Positions 33,168 to 38,719 of a DNA stretch of 38,719 bases are shown piece by piece. Each line of letters opens with the position of its first letter. Positions within the stretch are counted from its first letter, which is position 1. Origin of the DNA: Candidatus Zambryskiibacteriota bacterium (lineage in GTDB: Bacteria > Patescibacteriota > Minisyncoccia > Phycocordibacterales > Zambryskibacteraceae); contig JACOVQ010000014.1 of assembly GCA_016177225.1 (NCBI GenBank), positions 1-38,719 on the forward strand. The letters are read 5' to 3'. Under the pieces are notes generated by a model, which did no database searches, was not told where the DNA came from, and worked only from the letters and a program-made list of their open reading frames with translations. The translations under genes were made by a program, and so were the position numbers.

Positions 33168-33190
33168 ATTATACTGAAAAAGTATATAAT
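33168..33190. promoter_or_regulatory. Back-to-back -10 boxes for ftsH and smpB
   Basis: Minus-strand TATAAT (33173-33168) is 8 bp before the ftsH ATG. Plus-strand TATAAT (33185-33190) is 4 bp before the first smpB ATG (7 bp before the second). The whole intergenic region is 35 bp, so both messages have almost no leader. Confidence 0.55.
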
Positions 33191-33194
33191 TCCA

Positions 33195-33635
33195 ATGATG
33201 ACTACGTTTGCAGACAATAGGCGGGCTTTGTTTGATTTCGAAATCCTGGAGAAGTCGAGCGCGGGACTCGAACTTCTCGGTACGGAAGTAAAATCGATTA
33301 AAGACGGTAAGATGAATCTTCGCGGTTCGTTTATAAATATCAGAGGTAATGAGGCATTCCTCGTTAGCGCGGATATTCCGGCATATCAGCCGAAAAATGC
33401 CCCTCCTGATTACGACGCGAGAAGAGCGAGAAAACTTCTTATTTCAAAGCGAGAAATTGAGGAGTTGAGAACTGCCGAAGCGACAAAAAGCTTGACAATT
33501 ATACCTCTATTAGTGTATAATAAAGGCAGGTTTCTGAAAATTGATATCGCTATCGCCCGGGGCAAAAAGAAATTTGATAAGCGCCAAGCAATCAGAAAAC
33601 GCGATATCGAGAGAGACCTAGGACGTTCATTATAA
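33195..33635 (+). CDS. smpB: SsrA-binding protein SmpB
   Basis: An OB-fold protein of 145-146 aa that delivers tmRNA to stalled ribosomes. It has FDFEILEKSSAGLELLGTEV then KSIKDGKMNLRGSFI, and a C-terminal KIDIAIARGKKKFDKRQAIR then KRDIERDL, which enters the mRNA channel. The family core is complete. Two ATGs in tandem are possible starts. The stop is 4 bp from the 5' end of ssrA, so the two partners are probably co-transcribed. Confidence 0.96.
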   Translation: MMTTFADNRRALFDFEILEKSSAGLELLGTEVKSIKDGKMNLRGSFINIRGNEAFLVSADIPAYQPKNAPPDYDARRARKLLISKREIEELRTAEATKSLTIIPLLVYNKGRFLKIDIAIARGKKKFDKRQAIRKRDIERDLGRSL

Positions 33636-33639
33636 ATAC

Positions 33640-34042
33640 GGGGGTGTCAGTTTTGACACAAAGACAGCTTCGTATGTGCAAGCGGAGCTCCAAGAACTCC
33701 TAAAACTCTTGGAAACTTTAAGTGTAGACTCAATGGTCACACGGGCAAAGTCAGTAATTTCTCCGTATTTTACGGCGAAAGACTTTGAGTTCGCATACGC
33801 TCGAGTTTAATCTCGCGTAACGAACCGATTAAGTATCGGCTATCCGGCAAAGATACCTTAATCGCTTAATCTGTCGGATTGTAGCCTCGAGAGTGCTCGC
33901 CTCGGGACCAAACTTAGAGCTTTGTCTTTTGGATGTTTTGTCTGATTTATAGTCCGAGAGCCGAGAATTAAAATCATTCTAAGCTTGTAGATTCATATGT
34001 CGCATCTTTATGGACGCGGGCTCGCTCCCGCCACCTCCACCA
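33640..34042 (+). ncRNA. ssrA: Transfer-messenger RNA (tmRNA)
   Basis: The acceptor stem pairs GGGGGTG (33640-33646) with CACCTCC (34032-34038), followed by A and an encoded CCA. The tag frame ends ...DFEFAYARV at the TAA in the loop of helix 5, which pairs GTTCG/CGAAC, TACG/CGTA and CGAG/CTCG around TTTAAT. The likely tag is AKSVISPYFTAKDFEFAYAR plus V, if resume is at GCA near 33745. A pseudoknot-rich region follows. The T arm is GCGGG-CTCGCT-CCCGC, with a 6-nt loop instead of TTCGACT. The tag end ARV differs from the usual AA. Rescues ribosomes stalled on broken mRNA. Confidence 0.92.
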
Positions 34043-34051
34043 ATATTGTGA

Positions 34052-34057
34052 TATAAT
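34052..34057 (+). promoter_or_regulatory. -10 box TATAAT, 6 bp before the EF-Tu-like ATG
   Basis: TATAAT on the plus strand starts 10 bp after the tmRNA CCA and is six bases from the next ATG, again with no Shine-Dalgarno. Confidence 0.5.
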
Positions 34058-34063
34058 GACAGC

Positions 34064-34312
34064 ATGGAAAAGCAAATAGGCACTGTGACCCATTGGTACG
34101 ATAAAATTGGCGTAGCTGTTATAAAACTCACCAGTTCTCTTTCCAAGGGCGACAGAATAAAGGTAAGGAAAGGAGACGAAGAGTTCGAGGAAATAGTTTC
34201 GTCATTGCAGATTAACCACACTGACGCAACTTCTGCCAAGAAAGGCGCCGAGGCTGCCATTAAGCTCTCGCGGAGGGCAAAAGAAGGCGCTGGCGTTTAT
34301 CTTCTCTCGTAA
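34064..34312 (+). CDS. Small EF-Tu domain-2-like protein
   Basis: A protein of 82 aa: GTVTHWYDKIGVAVIKLTSS, LSKGDRIKVRKGDEEFEEIV and SSLQINHTDATSAKKGAEAA match the beta-barrel (domain 2) of translational GTPases without any GTPase domain. Such stand-alone proteins occur in archaea and CPR and are annotated as translation elongation factor-like. The role is unknown; ribosome or tRNA contact is a guess from the fold. It lies 21 bp after ssrA, consistent with a translation-linked cluster. Its end overlaps the convergent PEBP remnant by 16 bp. Confidence 0.78.
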   Translation: MEKQIGTVTHWYDKIGVAVIKLTSSLSKGDRIKVRKGDEEFEEIVSSLQINHTDATSAKKGAEAAIKLSRRAKEGAGVYLLS

Positions 34313-34575
34313 AGACCAACAAGAGTAGTCTTTTGGAGAATGTGTTCTTGCATAGCCTTTTTTATTTCGGACTTGGTTGCTCCTTCTTTCAAGTCAAGTA
34401 TTGTATCCAGACTATAAAGATAGAAAAAGTAGCGGTGCTCTTTGTCAGGCGGGCAGGGCGGACCGTAATTTAAGTCGCCGGAAGTGTTGGTACCAGAAAC
34501 ACCACCAGGGTCCTCTCCTTCCTCAATGCTTGTGAGAGTTGCCGGAAGATTAAACTTCAGCCAGTGGTCCCACAT
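34297..34575 (-). pseudogene. PEBP (YbhB/YbcL) family protein, N-terminally truncated
   Basis: 92 aa beginning MWDHWLKFNLPATLTSIEEG and continuing NYGPPCPPDKEHRYFFYLYS, the ligand-site region of Raf-kinase-inhibitor-like (PEBP) proteins. Family members are about 150 aa, and the first 60 residues with the DPD(A/M)P strand are missing. Upstream bases 34576-34632 do not contain them in any frame. It is either a decayed gene or a minimal variant. Confidence 0.65.
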
Positions 34576-34632
34576 GCCGTCAGTTCGTACATTTTTCGGT
34601 ACATCTAAGCATCAGGACAGCGACAACTTTTA

Positions 34633-35724
34633 TCATTGTCTAAACGGAACCATAAACGCAGAAATGATATTTGCCACAAAAGACTTTGAGCGGTCATAAC
34701 TGGTGGGAGAAGGTTCTGGCATATGGATAGGTTCGCTATATGTTGGAGGAGGTGTATAAGTCTCGCTGGGCGGAGGGGAGAATGTCGCTGGCATATCCTG
34801 CGGAGATTGCATTATATTATCTCCGGGCTGTACCACTCCCTCTGGCGGTCTCATCATACCTTCTGGCGGCACCATTCCTTGATAGCGGCCACGATTTTTC
34901 TGATACTTTGCTCTCATTTTTTCCATCTCTTCTTCAGTTGGACGCTGTCCAAAATTCATTTCTCCAGGTATCTCATTCATGCGCTCATCCATATGCTCGC
35001 GCCGCATTTCCATTAACTCATCCTTATGCTCTTTAAATTTCTGGAGCATCTCGCGCACTTCTTCTGGGGATTTACCGGTATGCTTGGCGCCAAATTCAGC
35101 ACATTCTTCCACGCGCGATACGTCAGAACAATATGTTCGACATTTCCCCTCGTCTTTGCACCCGCCCGGACCGCCCGTTTCTTTGATCTTCTCTAGAATT
35201 TTCTGGCCTTGTTCAAAGCGTTCTACTTCCTTGTCATCTATCAATCCTTGTTCTCTGGCAAATTTAAAACATTCTTCTCTGTGCGAGACCTCATTGCAAT
35301 AAGTCCTGCATTCCTCGCCCTTACAGCCTCCCGGTCCACCCTTTTCTTCTATTTCCTGAAATTTTCTGAAGCGTTCAGCTTTACCGGGCTTAATCAAGCC
35401 ATTTTCTTCGGCAAATTTGATGCATTCTTCTCTATGCGAGACATCTTGACAGTAAGTTTTACACTCTTCTCCCCTGCATCCACCCGGACCAGTCTGATTA
35501 AGAAATTTGAGAGCTCTATCGGCATCTTCCTGGCTCATCATGCCATTTTTCACAGCAAAATTTAGGCATTCTTCTTTGTGGTTATCGATATCGCAGTAAT
35601 TACGACATTCTTCTTTAGAAGTACAGCCACTGGGTCCGACGAAGCTCTGCCCTTCTTGAGCCAGAGCTTCGTTCACTAACAACAAACAACTTACGACCAA
35701 CAACGACATTAAGAATTTTTTCAT
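34633..35724 (-). CDS. Secreted protein with four Cys-rich repeats
   Basis: About 363 aa from the ATG at 35724. A signal peptide MKKFLMSLLVVSCLLLVNEA is followed by LAQ. Four repeats of about 50 residues follow, each GPGGCKGEECRTYCNEVSHR then EECxxFAxxxGL, with the pattern C-x4/5-C-x3-C-x8-C, which may hold two disulphides. A Met/Glu-rich helical part and a Pro-rich tail (PPPSETYTPPPTYSEP) end the protein. The repeat family is common in CPR and its function is unknown. The start overlaps the preceding NPF gene by translational reinitiation distance (1 bp). It may be a cell-surface adhesin (inference). Confidence 0.72.
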   Translation of the reverse strand: MKKFLMSLLVVSCLLLVNEALAQEGQSFVGPSGCTSKEECRNYCDIDNHKEECLNFAVKNGMMSQEDADRALKFLNQTGPGGCRGEECKTYCQDVSHREECIKFAEENGLIKPGKAERFRKFQEIEEKGGPGGCKGEECRTYCNEVSHREECFKFAREQGLIDDKEVERFEQGQKILEKIKETGGPGGCKDEGKCRTYCSDVSRVEECAEFGAKHTGKSPEEVREMLQKFKEHKDELMEMRREHMDERMNEIPGEMNFGQRPTEEEMEKMRAKYQKNRGRYQGMVPPEGMMRPPEGVVQPGDNIMQSPQDMPATFSPPPSETYTPPPTYSEPIHMPEPSPTSYDRSKSFVANIISAFMVPFRQ

Positions 35725-35725
35725 G

Positions 35726-35950
35726 TTATTCAAAAGGATTTGTCTTTATGCCCTCATAAGGATTATTCGATTCTTCGAAAGGATTTGCTGGCTCTTCTTG
35801 GTTGAACGGGTTTAATCTGGCTGCTTCTTCTTGGAGAGCTTCATCATCAGGAGCAACTTCTTGAGATGTCCAGAAAAACTGGTAGCCGAAATATCCCAAT
35901 ACTACTAAAATGACTACCACAACGATCGGCGTTAATTTTCTTTTTTCCAT
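35726..35950 (-). CDS. Small membrane protein with NPF repeats
   Basis: A protein of 74 aa. One membrane helix (TPIVVVVILVVLGYFGYQFF) is followed by an acidic tail with repeated NPF/NPY units (LNPFNQEEPANPFEESNNPY, then TNPFE). No family is recognised. It is immediately upstream of the Cys-rich secreted protein, 1 bp apart, and the pair is probably a surface-associated operon. Confidence 0.6.
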   Translation of the reverse strand: MEKRKLTPIVVVVILVVLGYFGYQFFWTSQEVAPDDEALQEEAARLNPFNQEEPANPFEESNNPYEGIKTNPFE

Positions 35951-36066
35951 ATATTTATGAATTAAGTATACAATATTTTACCTTACTCCCCCTTTTAAAT
36001 AAAACAACTGTGAGATTCGTTCCCTACTTGTGACCCCTTTTTTCACCCACACTAAGTCCACAAAAT

Positions 36067-36101
36067 AAAAGTCCCGCACACGACAGAAGTACGGGACTTT
36101 T
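36067..36101. terminator. Bidirectional terminator
   Basis: AAAAGTCCCG (36067-36076) pairs with CGGGACTTTT (36092-36101), and T-rich runs follow on both strands. It lies 26 bp after the stop of the peptidoglycan-binding gene on the minus strand. Confidence 0.8.
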
Positions 36102-36127
36102 GTTTAATGCGGGACACTCTATTTAGA

Positions 36128-36487
36128 CTAGTACTTTGACAGCCTCGGTTTGGCGACCAGGTTTGGCGACCAGATGATTTCGGTACCGTCCGGCTGTACG
36201 AAGACATTGGTACCACCCATCGCGCGAGCGGCGGCTTCGAAGTCGAAATGGTATCTTTCTTTCAAATACTCACGGGTTTGGGGACCACAGCCCCCGTCAA
36301 CTTCGAGTTCCGCCAGATTTTGAAGATTCCTCATCCAGTGGACGCCGGTATCTCCATAGATCCCATCGCAATCTATGCCGTGAAGACTAGTGTCGACTAC
36401 CTCTCGAGCGTACACAGCCAGTATTGCGAGAATGAGGTTTACCGCAGGACCCCGTGAGCCTTTCTCCATATACTTCGGAAATTCCAC
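36128..36487 (-). CDS. Peptidoglycan-binding-like (PG_binding_1) protein
   Basis: A protein of 119 aa with a GTG start. The ribosome site AAAGGAG is 7 bp upstream. GSRGPAVNLILAILAVYARE and GIDCDGIYGDTGVHWMRNLQ, then ELEVDGGCGPQTREYLKERY, follow the PG_binding_1 three-helix pattern, where G-x-x-G-x-x-V and D-G-x-F/Y-G are conserved. No signal peptide is seen, so either it is intracellular or it uses another export route. The C-terminal IIWSPNLVAKPRLSKY is unique. Confidence 0.65.
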   Translation of the reverse strand: MEFPKYMEKGSRGPAVNLILAILAVYAREVVDTSLHGIDCDGIYGDTGVHWMRNLQNLAELEVDGGCGPQTREYLKERYHFDFEAAARAMGGTNVFVQPDGTEIIWSPNLVAKPRLSKY

Positions 36488-36546
36488 AATGTTCTCCTTT
36501 CGAAAAGACGTTACTTCCGGGCAGTATTAAAACATTTCTATCTAAA

Positions 36547-36567
36547 AATTGCTAGCCTAGCAATTTC
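36547..36567. terminator. Short AT-rich hairpin
   Basis: AAATTGCTA and TAGCAATTT form a 9-bp stem with loop GCC; T5 follows on the minus strand. It lies between the structured RNA and the peptidoglycan-binding gene and may be a second terminator. Confidence 0.5.
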
Positions 36568-36579
36568 TTACTTTTACTT

Positions 36580-36807
36580 TATTAAAAGGCCGCGAGTGAA
36601 TATTTTTCGCGGCCGGGGGTAGGCAGAGTCTTGTGAGAGCCGCTCTCGTCCGACAGATTCGGAGCATTTTCGCGCCATGCAACCAGACAAACGCGATAGC
36701 TCTGCGAATCCTTATGGGACAGACCGCCGAAATTTGAGCCGTCAAATTTCGGCAGACAAACCGGCGACCAACCGGCCGTGCGCGCAATAACAACCTCTTG
36801 CCTACCC
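36580..36807 (-). ncRNA. Unassigned structured RNA with its own terminator
   Basis: The minus strand has no ORF here but is strongly self-complementary. GGGTAGGC-A-AGAG (36807-36795) pairs with CTCTGCCTACCC (36628-36617) as a closing helix with one bulge, and TTGT/ACAA continue it. Inside is a perfect 12-bp hairpin, GCCGAAATTTGA-CGGC-TCAAATTTCGGC. A terminator GGCCGCGA/TCGCGGCC plus T tract (36614-36584) ends the transcript. The long closed-stem layout recalls 6S RNA, but no sequence hallmark is clear. RNase P and SRP RNA signatures are absent. Confidence 0.6.
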
Positions 36808-36839
36808 TTACTTAACTTAACACAAAGGCATTTATCAGT

Positions 36840-37295
36840 CTACCGTCTTTCAATTTTACGCGTCATCTCCAGAAGCATCTCGTTCTGATTTTCAAGGTGG
36901 GCGATGATGATTTCTATCTCGTGTTCGGCTTTCTGGTTGATCTCGAAATCCATCTGGGCGCGCCATTCCGCCGCCCTACCCTCGATATTTTGGCCCACCA
37001 TAATCACCGGCAGGAGAATGAGCTGGAGAATATTGGAAGTGAAAAGCCAGATGACAAAAGCCGGCCCAGGGTCGAAACGGTACTCAATGGGACCAAACAT
37101 ATTCCAACCGAGCCAAATAATGGTCCAGAAGATGAGCAGAAAAAAGAATCCGAGTGAACCGATTTGTTTATGTAGGTAAACTGCAAGTTTCTCTCCCCCG
37201 GAGAGAGATTTGAGATGTTCGATGCGGTCATTTTTAATCGGCTTTCTGTACTGGCGAAGTTCGGCTAAAGTCGGCGGATTATGTTTGTATTCCAT
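36840..37295 (-). CDS. DUF1003 membrane protein
   Basis: A protein of 151 aa. It has two membrane helices, FFFLLIFWTIIWLGWNMFG and a second around FVIWLFTSNILQLILLPVIM, followed by the hallmark VGQNIEGRAAEWRAQMDFEI then NQKAEHEIE, which defines DUF1003. The C-terminal tail is a coiled coil. Function is unknown. The start is 42 bp from infC on the opposite strand. Confidence 0.88.
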   Translation of the reverse strand: MEYKHNPPTLAELRQYRKPIKNDRIEHLKSLSGGEKLAVYLHKQIGSLGFFFLLIFWTIIWLGWNMFGPIEYRFDPGPAFVIWLFTSNILQLILLPVIMVGQNIEGRAAEWRAQMDFEINQKAEHEIEIIIAHLENQNEMLLEMTRKIERR

Positions 37296-37337
37296 ATCGA
37301 ATCAGTGTATTATAACATTAATAATTAAGATTAGAAG

Positions 37338-37841
37338 TTGCAACCTAGAATTAACCAGCAAATAAAAGTTCGTGAATTGCGCGTCATCGGACCGAAAGGA
37401 GAAAATCTTGGCGTATTGACTCTAGAACAAGCGCTTGTAAGAAGCGAATCGCTCGGGCTTGACCTTATAGAAATTTCTCCCGATGCTAACCCTCCGGTAG
37501 CGAAGATTGCCGATTTCGGGAAATACCTATATGAAGAAAATAAGAAGAGCAAACTTGTCGCCAAGAAATCTCACTCATCAGAATTAAAAACTGTGCAGAT
37601 AAAAACAGGCACGGGAGACCACGACCTGTCGCTGAAAGCTAAAAAGACCAGTGTTTGGCTAAATGAAGGCAACCGCGTAAAGATAGACTTGTTTTTGCCC
37701 GGACGGACAAAATATTTAGATGAGAAGTTTTTGCGCGAGCGCATTGAACGTATGCTTAAATTTGTCAGCGTTGATTATAAAATCGCCGACCCAGCCAAAA
37801 AAAGCCCGAAGGGAATGACGGTTATTATTGAACGCGCTTAA
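37338..37841 (+). CDS. infC: Translation initiation factor IF-3
   Basis: About 167 aa. The N-domain NQQIKVRELRVIGPKGENLG and LDLIEISPDANPPVAKIADF, then GKYLYEENKKSK, and the C-domain VQIKTGTGDHDLSLKAKKTS with LFLPGR and KSPKGMTVIIERA are all present. The only in-frame start before the conserved region is a TTG at 37338, directly after a stop, or an ATT at 37350; non-AUG starts are a known autoregulatory feature of infC. rpmI and rplT do not follow, which is unusual. A TATAAC/TATTAT box lies about 25 bp upstream. Confidence 0.93.
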   Translation: MQPRINQQIKVRELRVIGPKGENLGVLTLEQALVRSESLGLDLIEISPDANPPVAKIADFGKYLYEENKKSKLVAKKSHSSELKTVQIKTGTGDHDLSLKAKKTSVWLNEGNRVKIDLFLPGRTKYLDEKFLRERIERMLKFVSVDYKIADPAKKSPKGMTVIIERA

Positions 37842-37849
37842 ATAAAAAA

Positions 37850-37880
37850 ATCGGAGCGCTAAACAAACGAGCGCTCCGAT
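37850..37880 (-). terminator. Terminator between infC and the 226-aa gene
   Basis: ATCGGAGCGCT pairs with AGCGCTCCGAT (11 bp) around AAACAAACG. The T7 run follows on the minus strand, so it mainly serves the minus-strand hypothetical gene. Confidence 0.8.
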
Positions 37881-37893
37881 ACACTGCCACACT

Positions 37894-38574
37894 TCAATTG
37901 AAATGAAGAATAGACCTCCTCGCCGGCTGCCTGTTTTGGCAAGCCGCTTCCAAGCCGTCAACCGCCTTGATGATTTTGGCGGCATGGGCGTTGATGAAGT
38001 CTCTTGTTTCAACCGAAACGACATCGTACGGATTCATTTCTTGCACGCCCGGAAGAAAATAATTCTTCGGGTCATGCCGGAGCTTTTTCCAAAACCAGAC
38101 CGGCTTCGGCCAGCCGAAGATTTCACCGAGAAAAATATTGTCTTCGGATGCTTCTTCGATCTGTCGTGTCTTACTCATACCGCGAAACAAACTCTCACCG
38201 ACAAGTTGAAGCGATTCGCACAACTGCGCCAGATTTGTTGCCGCAGTAGTGTCTCGGTATGATTTCAACATACCTTGATGAATCGCTCGGATTTTCCCAA
38301 GCCGGTCATACCATGGCGACACGATGGTAAAAAACGGCACGATTGCTTTGACGCCGTCATTGCGCCATGTGTGCGACAGCAAAAACTGAAGGCTCGCCAG
38401 CCTATCTCGAAGTTCTAAACCCAGCTCCGGCAAAAGAGTTTTGAGCTCGGCAAGCGGGTCAGGTTTGAAGAAATTGAAGCGAACGCTATCCAGTTCATGG
38501 CGGAAAATCGTCACGACAATGGCTATGGCAGTTACAACCGCCATAACCGTTAATGAAACAAGTTGATTACCCAT
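37894..38574 (-). CDS. Hypothetical membrane-anchored protein
   Basis: A protein of 226 aa with one N-terminal membrane helix, MGNQLVSLTVMAVVTAIAIV, then a largely helical soluble part: LAELKTLLPELGLELRDRLA, and GEIFGWPKPVWFWKKLRHDP with a Trp cluster near 160. I do not recognise a family. It is the last complete gene before the right IS30 copy, whose inverted repeat starts 5 bp upstream of its ATG, so its native promoter may have been displaced. Confidence 0.5.
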   Translation of the reverse strand: MGNQLVSLTVMAVVTAIAIVVTIFRHELDSVRFNFFKPDPLAELKTLLPELGLELRDRLASLQFLLSHTWRNDGVKAIVPFFTIVSPWYDRLGKIRAIHQGMLKSYRDTTAATNLAQLCESLQLVGESLFRGMSKTRQIEEASEDNIFLGEIFGWPKPVWFWKKLRHDPKNYFLPGVQEMNPYDVVSVETRDFINAHAAKIIKAVDGLEAACQNRQPARRSILHFN

Positions 38575-38578
38575 AACA

Positions 38579-38605
38579 GACCCCAGATACCTTTGAAGTA
38601 GGACA
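38579..38605 (+). repeat. Candidate left terminal inverted repeat of the right IS30 copy
   Basis: These 27 bases are the inverted partner of 114-140 (22 of 27 matches). They lie 40 bp before the start of the transposase gene. Confidence 0.65.
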
Positions 38606-38644
38606 GTTAGAATTAATTGGCGAATTAAGAATTAATTAACTGTC

Positions 38645-38719
38645 ATGAAAAAGAAATATAATCATTTGAGAGACGAGGAGAGATTTGTGATTGAGAAACT
38701 GTATCGAGTAGGAGTACTG
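38645..38719 (+). mobile_element. IS30-family transposase, N-terminal start (partial)
   Basis: An open frame runs from the ATG at 38645 to the contig end: MKKKYNHLRDEERFVIEKLY then RVGVL. This is the N-terminal HTH start of IS30-family transposases (YNHLTxEER..I..L...G). It is in the same orientation as the fragment at the left end. The rest of the element is missing. Confidence 0.8.

Noticed and set aside
36128-36487. Second DGR target
   Set aside because: The protein has a PG_binding-like layout, and its C-terminus shows no similarity to the template repeat. I saw no other copy of the template in the window.
36580-36807. RNase P RNA or SRP RNA
   Set aside because: No GAGGAAAGTCC or ACAGNRA signature for RNase P, and no SRP domain IV motif could be found.

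Overview
The window looks like a contig from a Candidate Phyla Radiation bacterium, most like Parcubacteria (Patescibacteria). The reasons are compact co-directional genes, small versions of universal proteins (RF2 of 292 aa, GatA of 428 aa, IF3 of about 167 aa), a full type IV pilus locus, CPR-type small membrane proteins, and a diversity-generating retroelement (DGR) whose reverse transcriptase and target match CPR families. TGA ends many genes and an RF2 gene is present, so the code is standard. There is no rRNA. Seven tRNA genes and a tmRNA were found. Both contig ends lie inside IS30-type transposase genes reading the same way, with matching terminal inverted repeats, so the assembly probably broke at a repeated insertion sequence.

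Layout. 1-2430: IS30 end, prfB behind a tRNA-Thr, and an ECF sigma factor operon. 2469-3944: membrane protein behind a second tRNA-Thr. 4083-6649: a retron-like island on the minus strand (nucleotidyltransferase, 48-aa ORF, DUF3800-like protein, short inverted-repeat RNA, retron-type reverse transcriptase). 6722-7779: tRNA-Asp, tRNA-Met, an HTH gene, and an initiator tRNA with an abnormal elbow. 7822-12054: HEPN-like membrane protein, gatA, gatC, and a ligA that lacks its zinc finger. 12057-24513: type IV pilus genes (four pseudopilins, pilD, pilin, pilC, pilT, pilB, pilO, pilN, pilM). Between pilN and pilM sit a complete DGR (reverse transcriptase, Avd, template repeat, variable-repeat target gene) and a hicBA pair. 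24530-29272: comF, small genes, a zone of broken genes (purN remnant, Fic-like fragment), HIT, GIY-YIG, tRNA-Ser and recG. 29323-33159: zinc ribbon, pentapeptide-repeat K+ channel, tRNA-Ile(TAT), DUF378, ftsH. 33195-34312: smpB, ssrA and an EF-Tu domain-2-like protein. 34297-38574: truncated PEBP, Cys-rich repeat protein, peptidoglycan-binding protein, an unassigned structured RNA, DUF1003, infC and a hypothetical. 38579-38719: start of the right IS30 copy.

The strongest finding is the DGR. Its template repeat (21807-21921) and variable repeat (22190-22304) are 115 bp each and differ at 16 positions. All 16 are adenines of the template on the coding strand, giving 13 amino-acid changes at the C-terminal end of a lectin-like target protein. 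Secondary points of interest are the retron-like module, the aberrant initiator tRNA and tmRNA T-loops, the unassigned structured RNA at 36580-36807, and recurrent -10 boxes about 6 bp ahead of start codons, which imply leaderless mRNAs.
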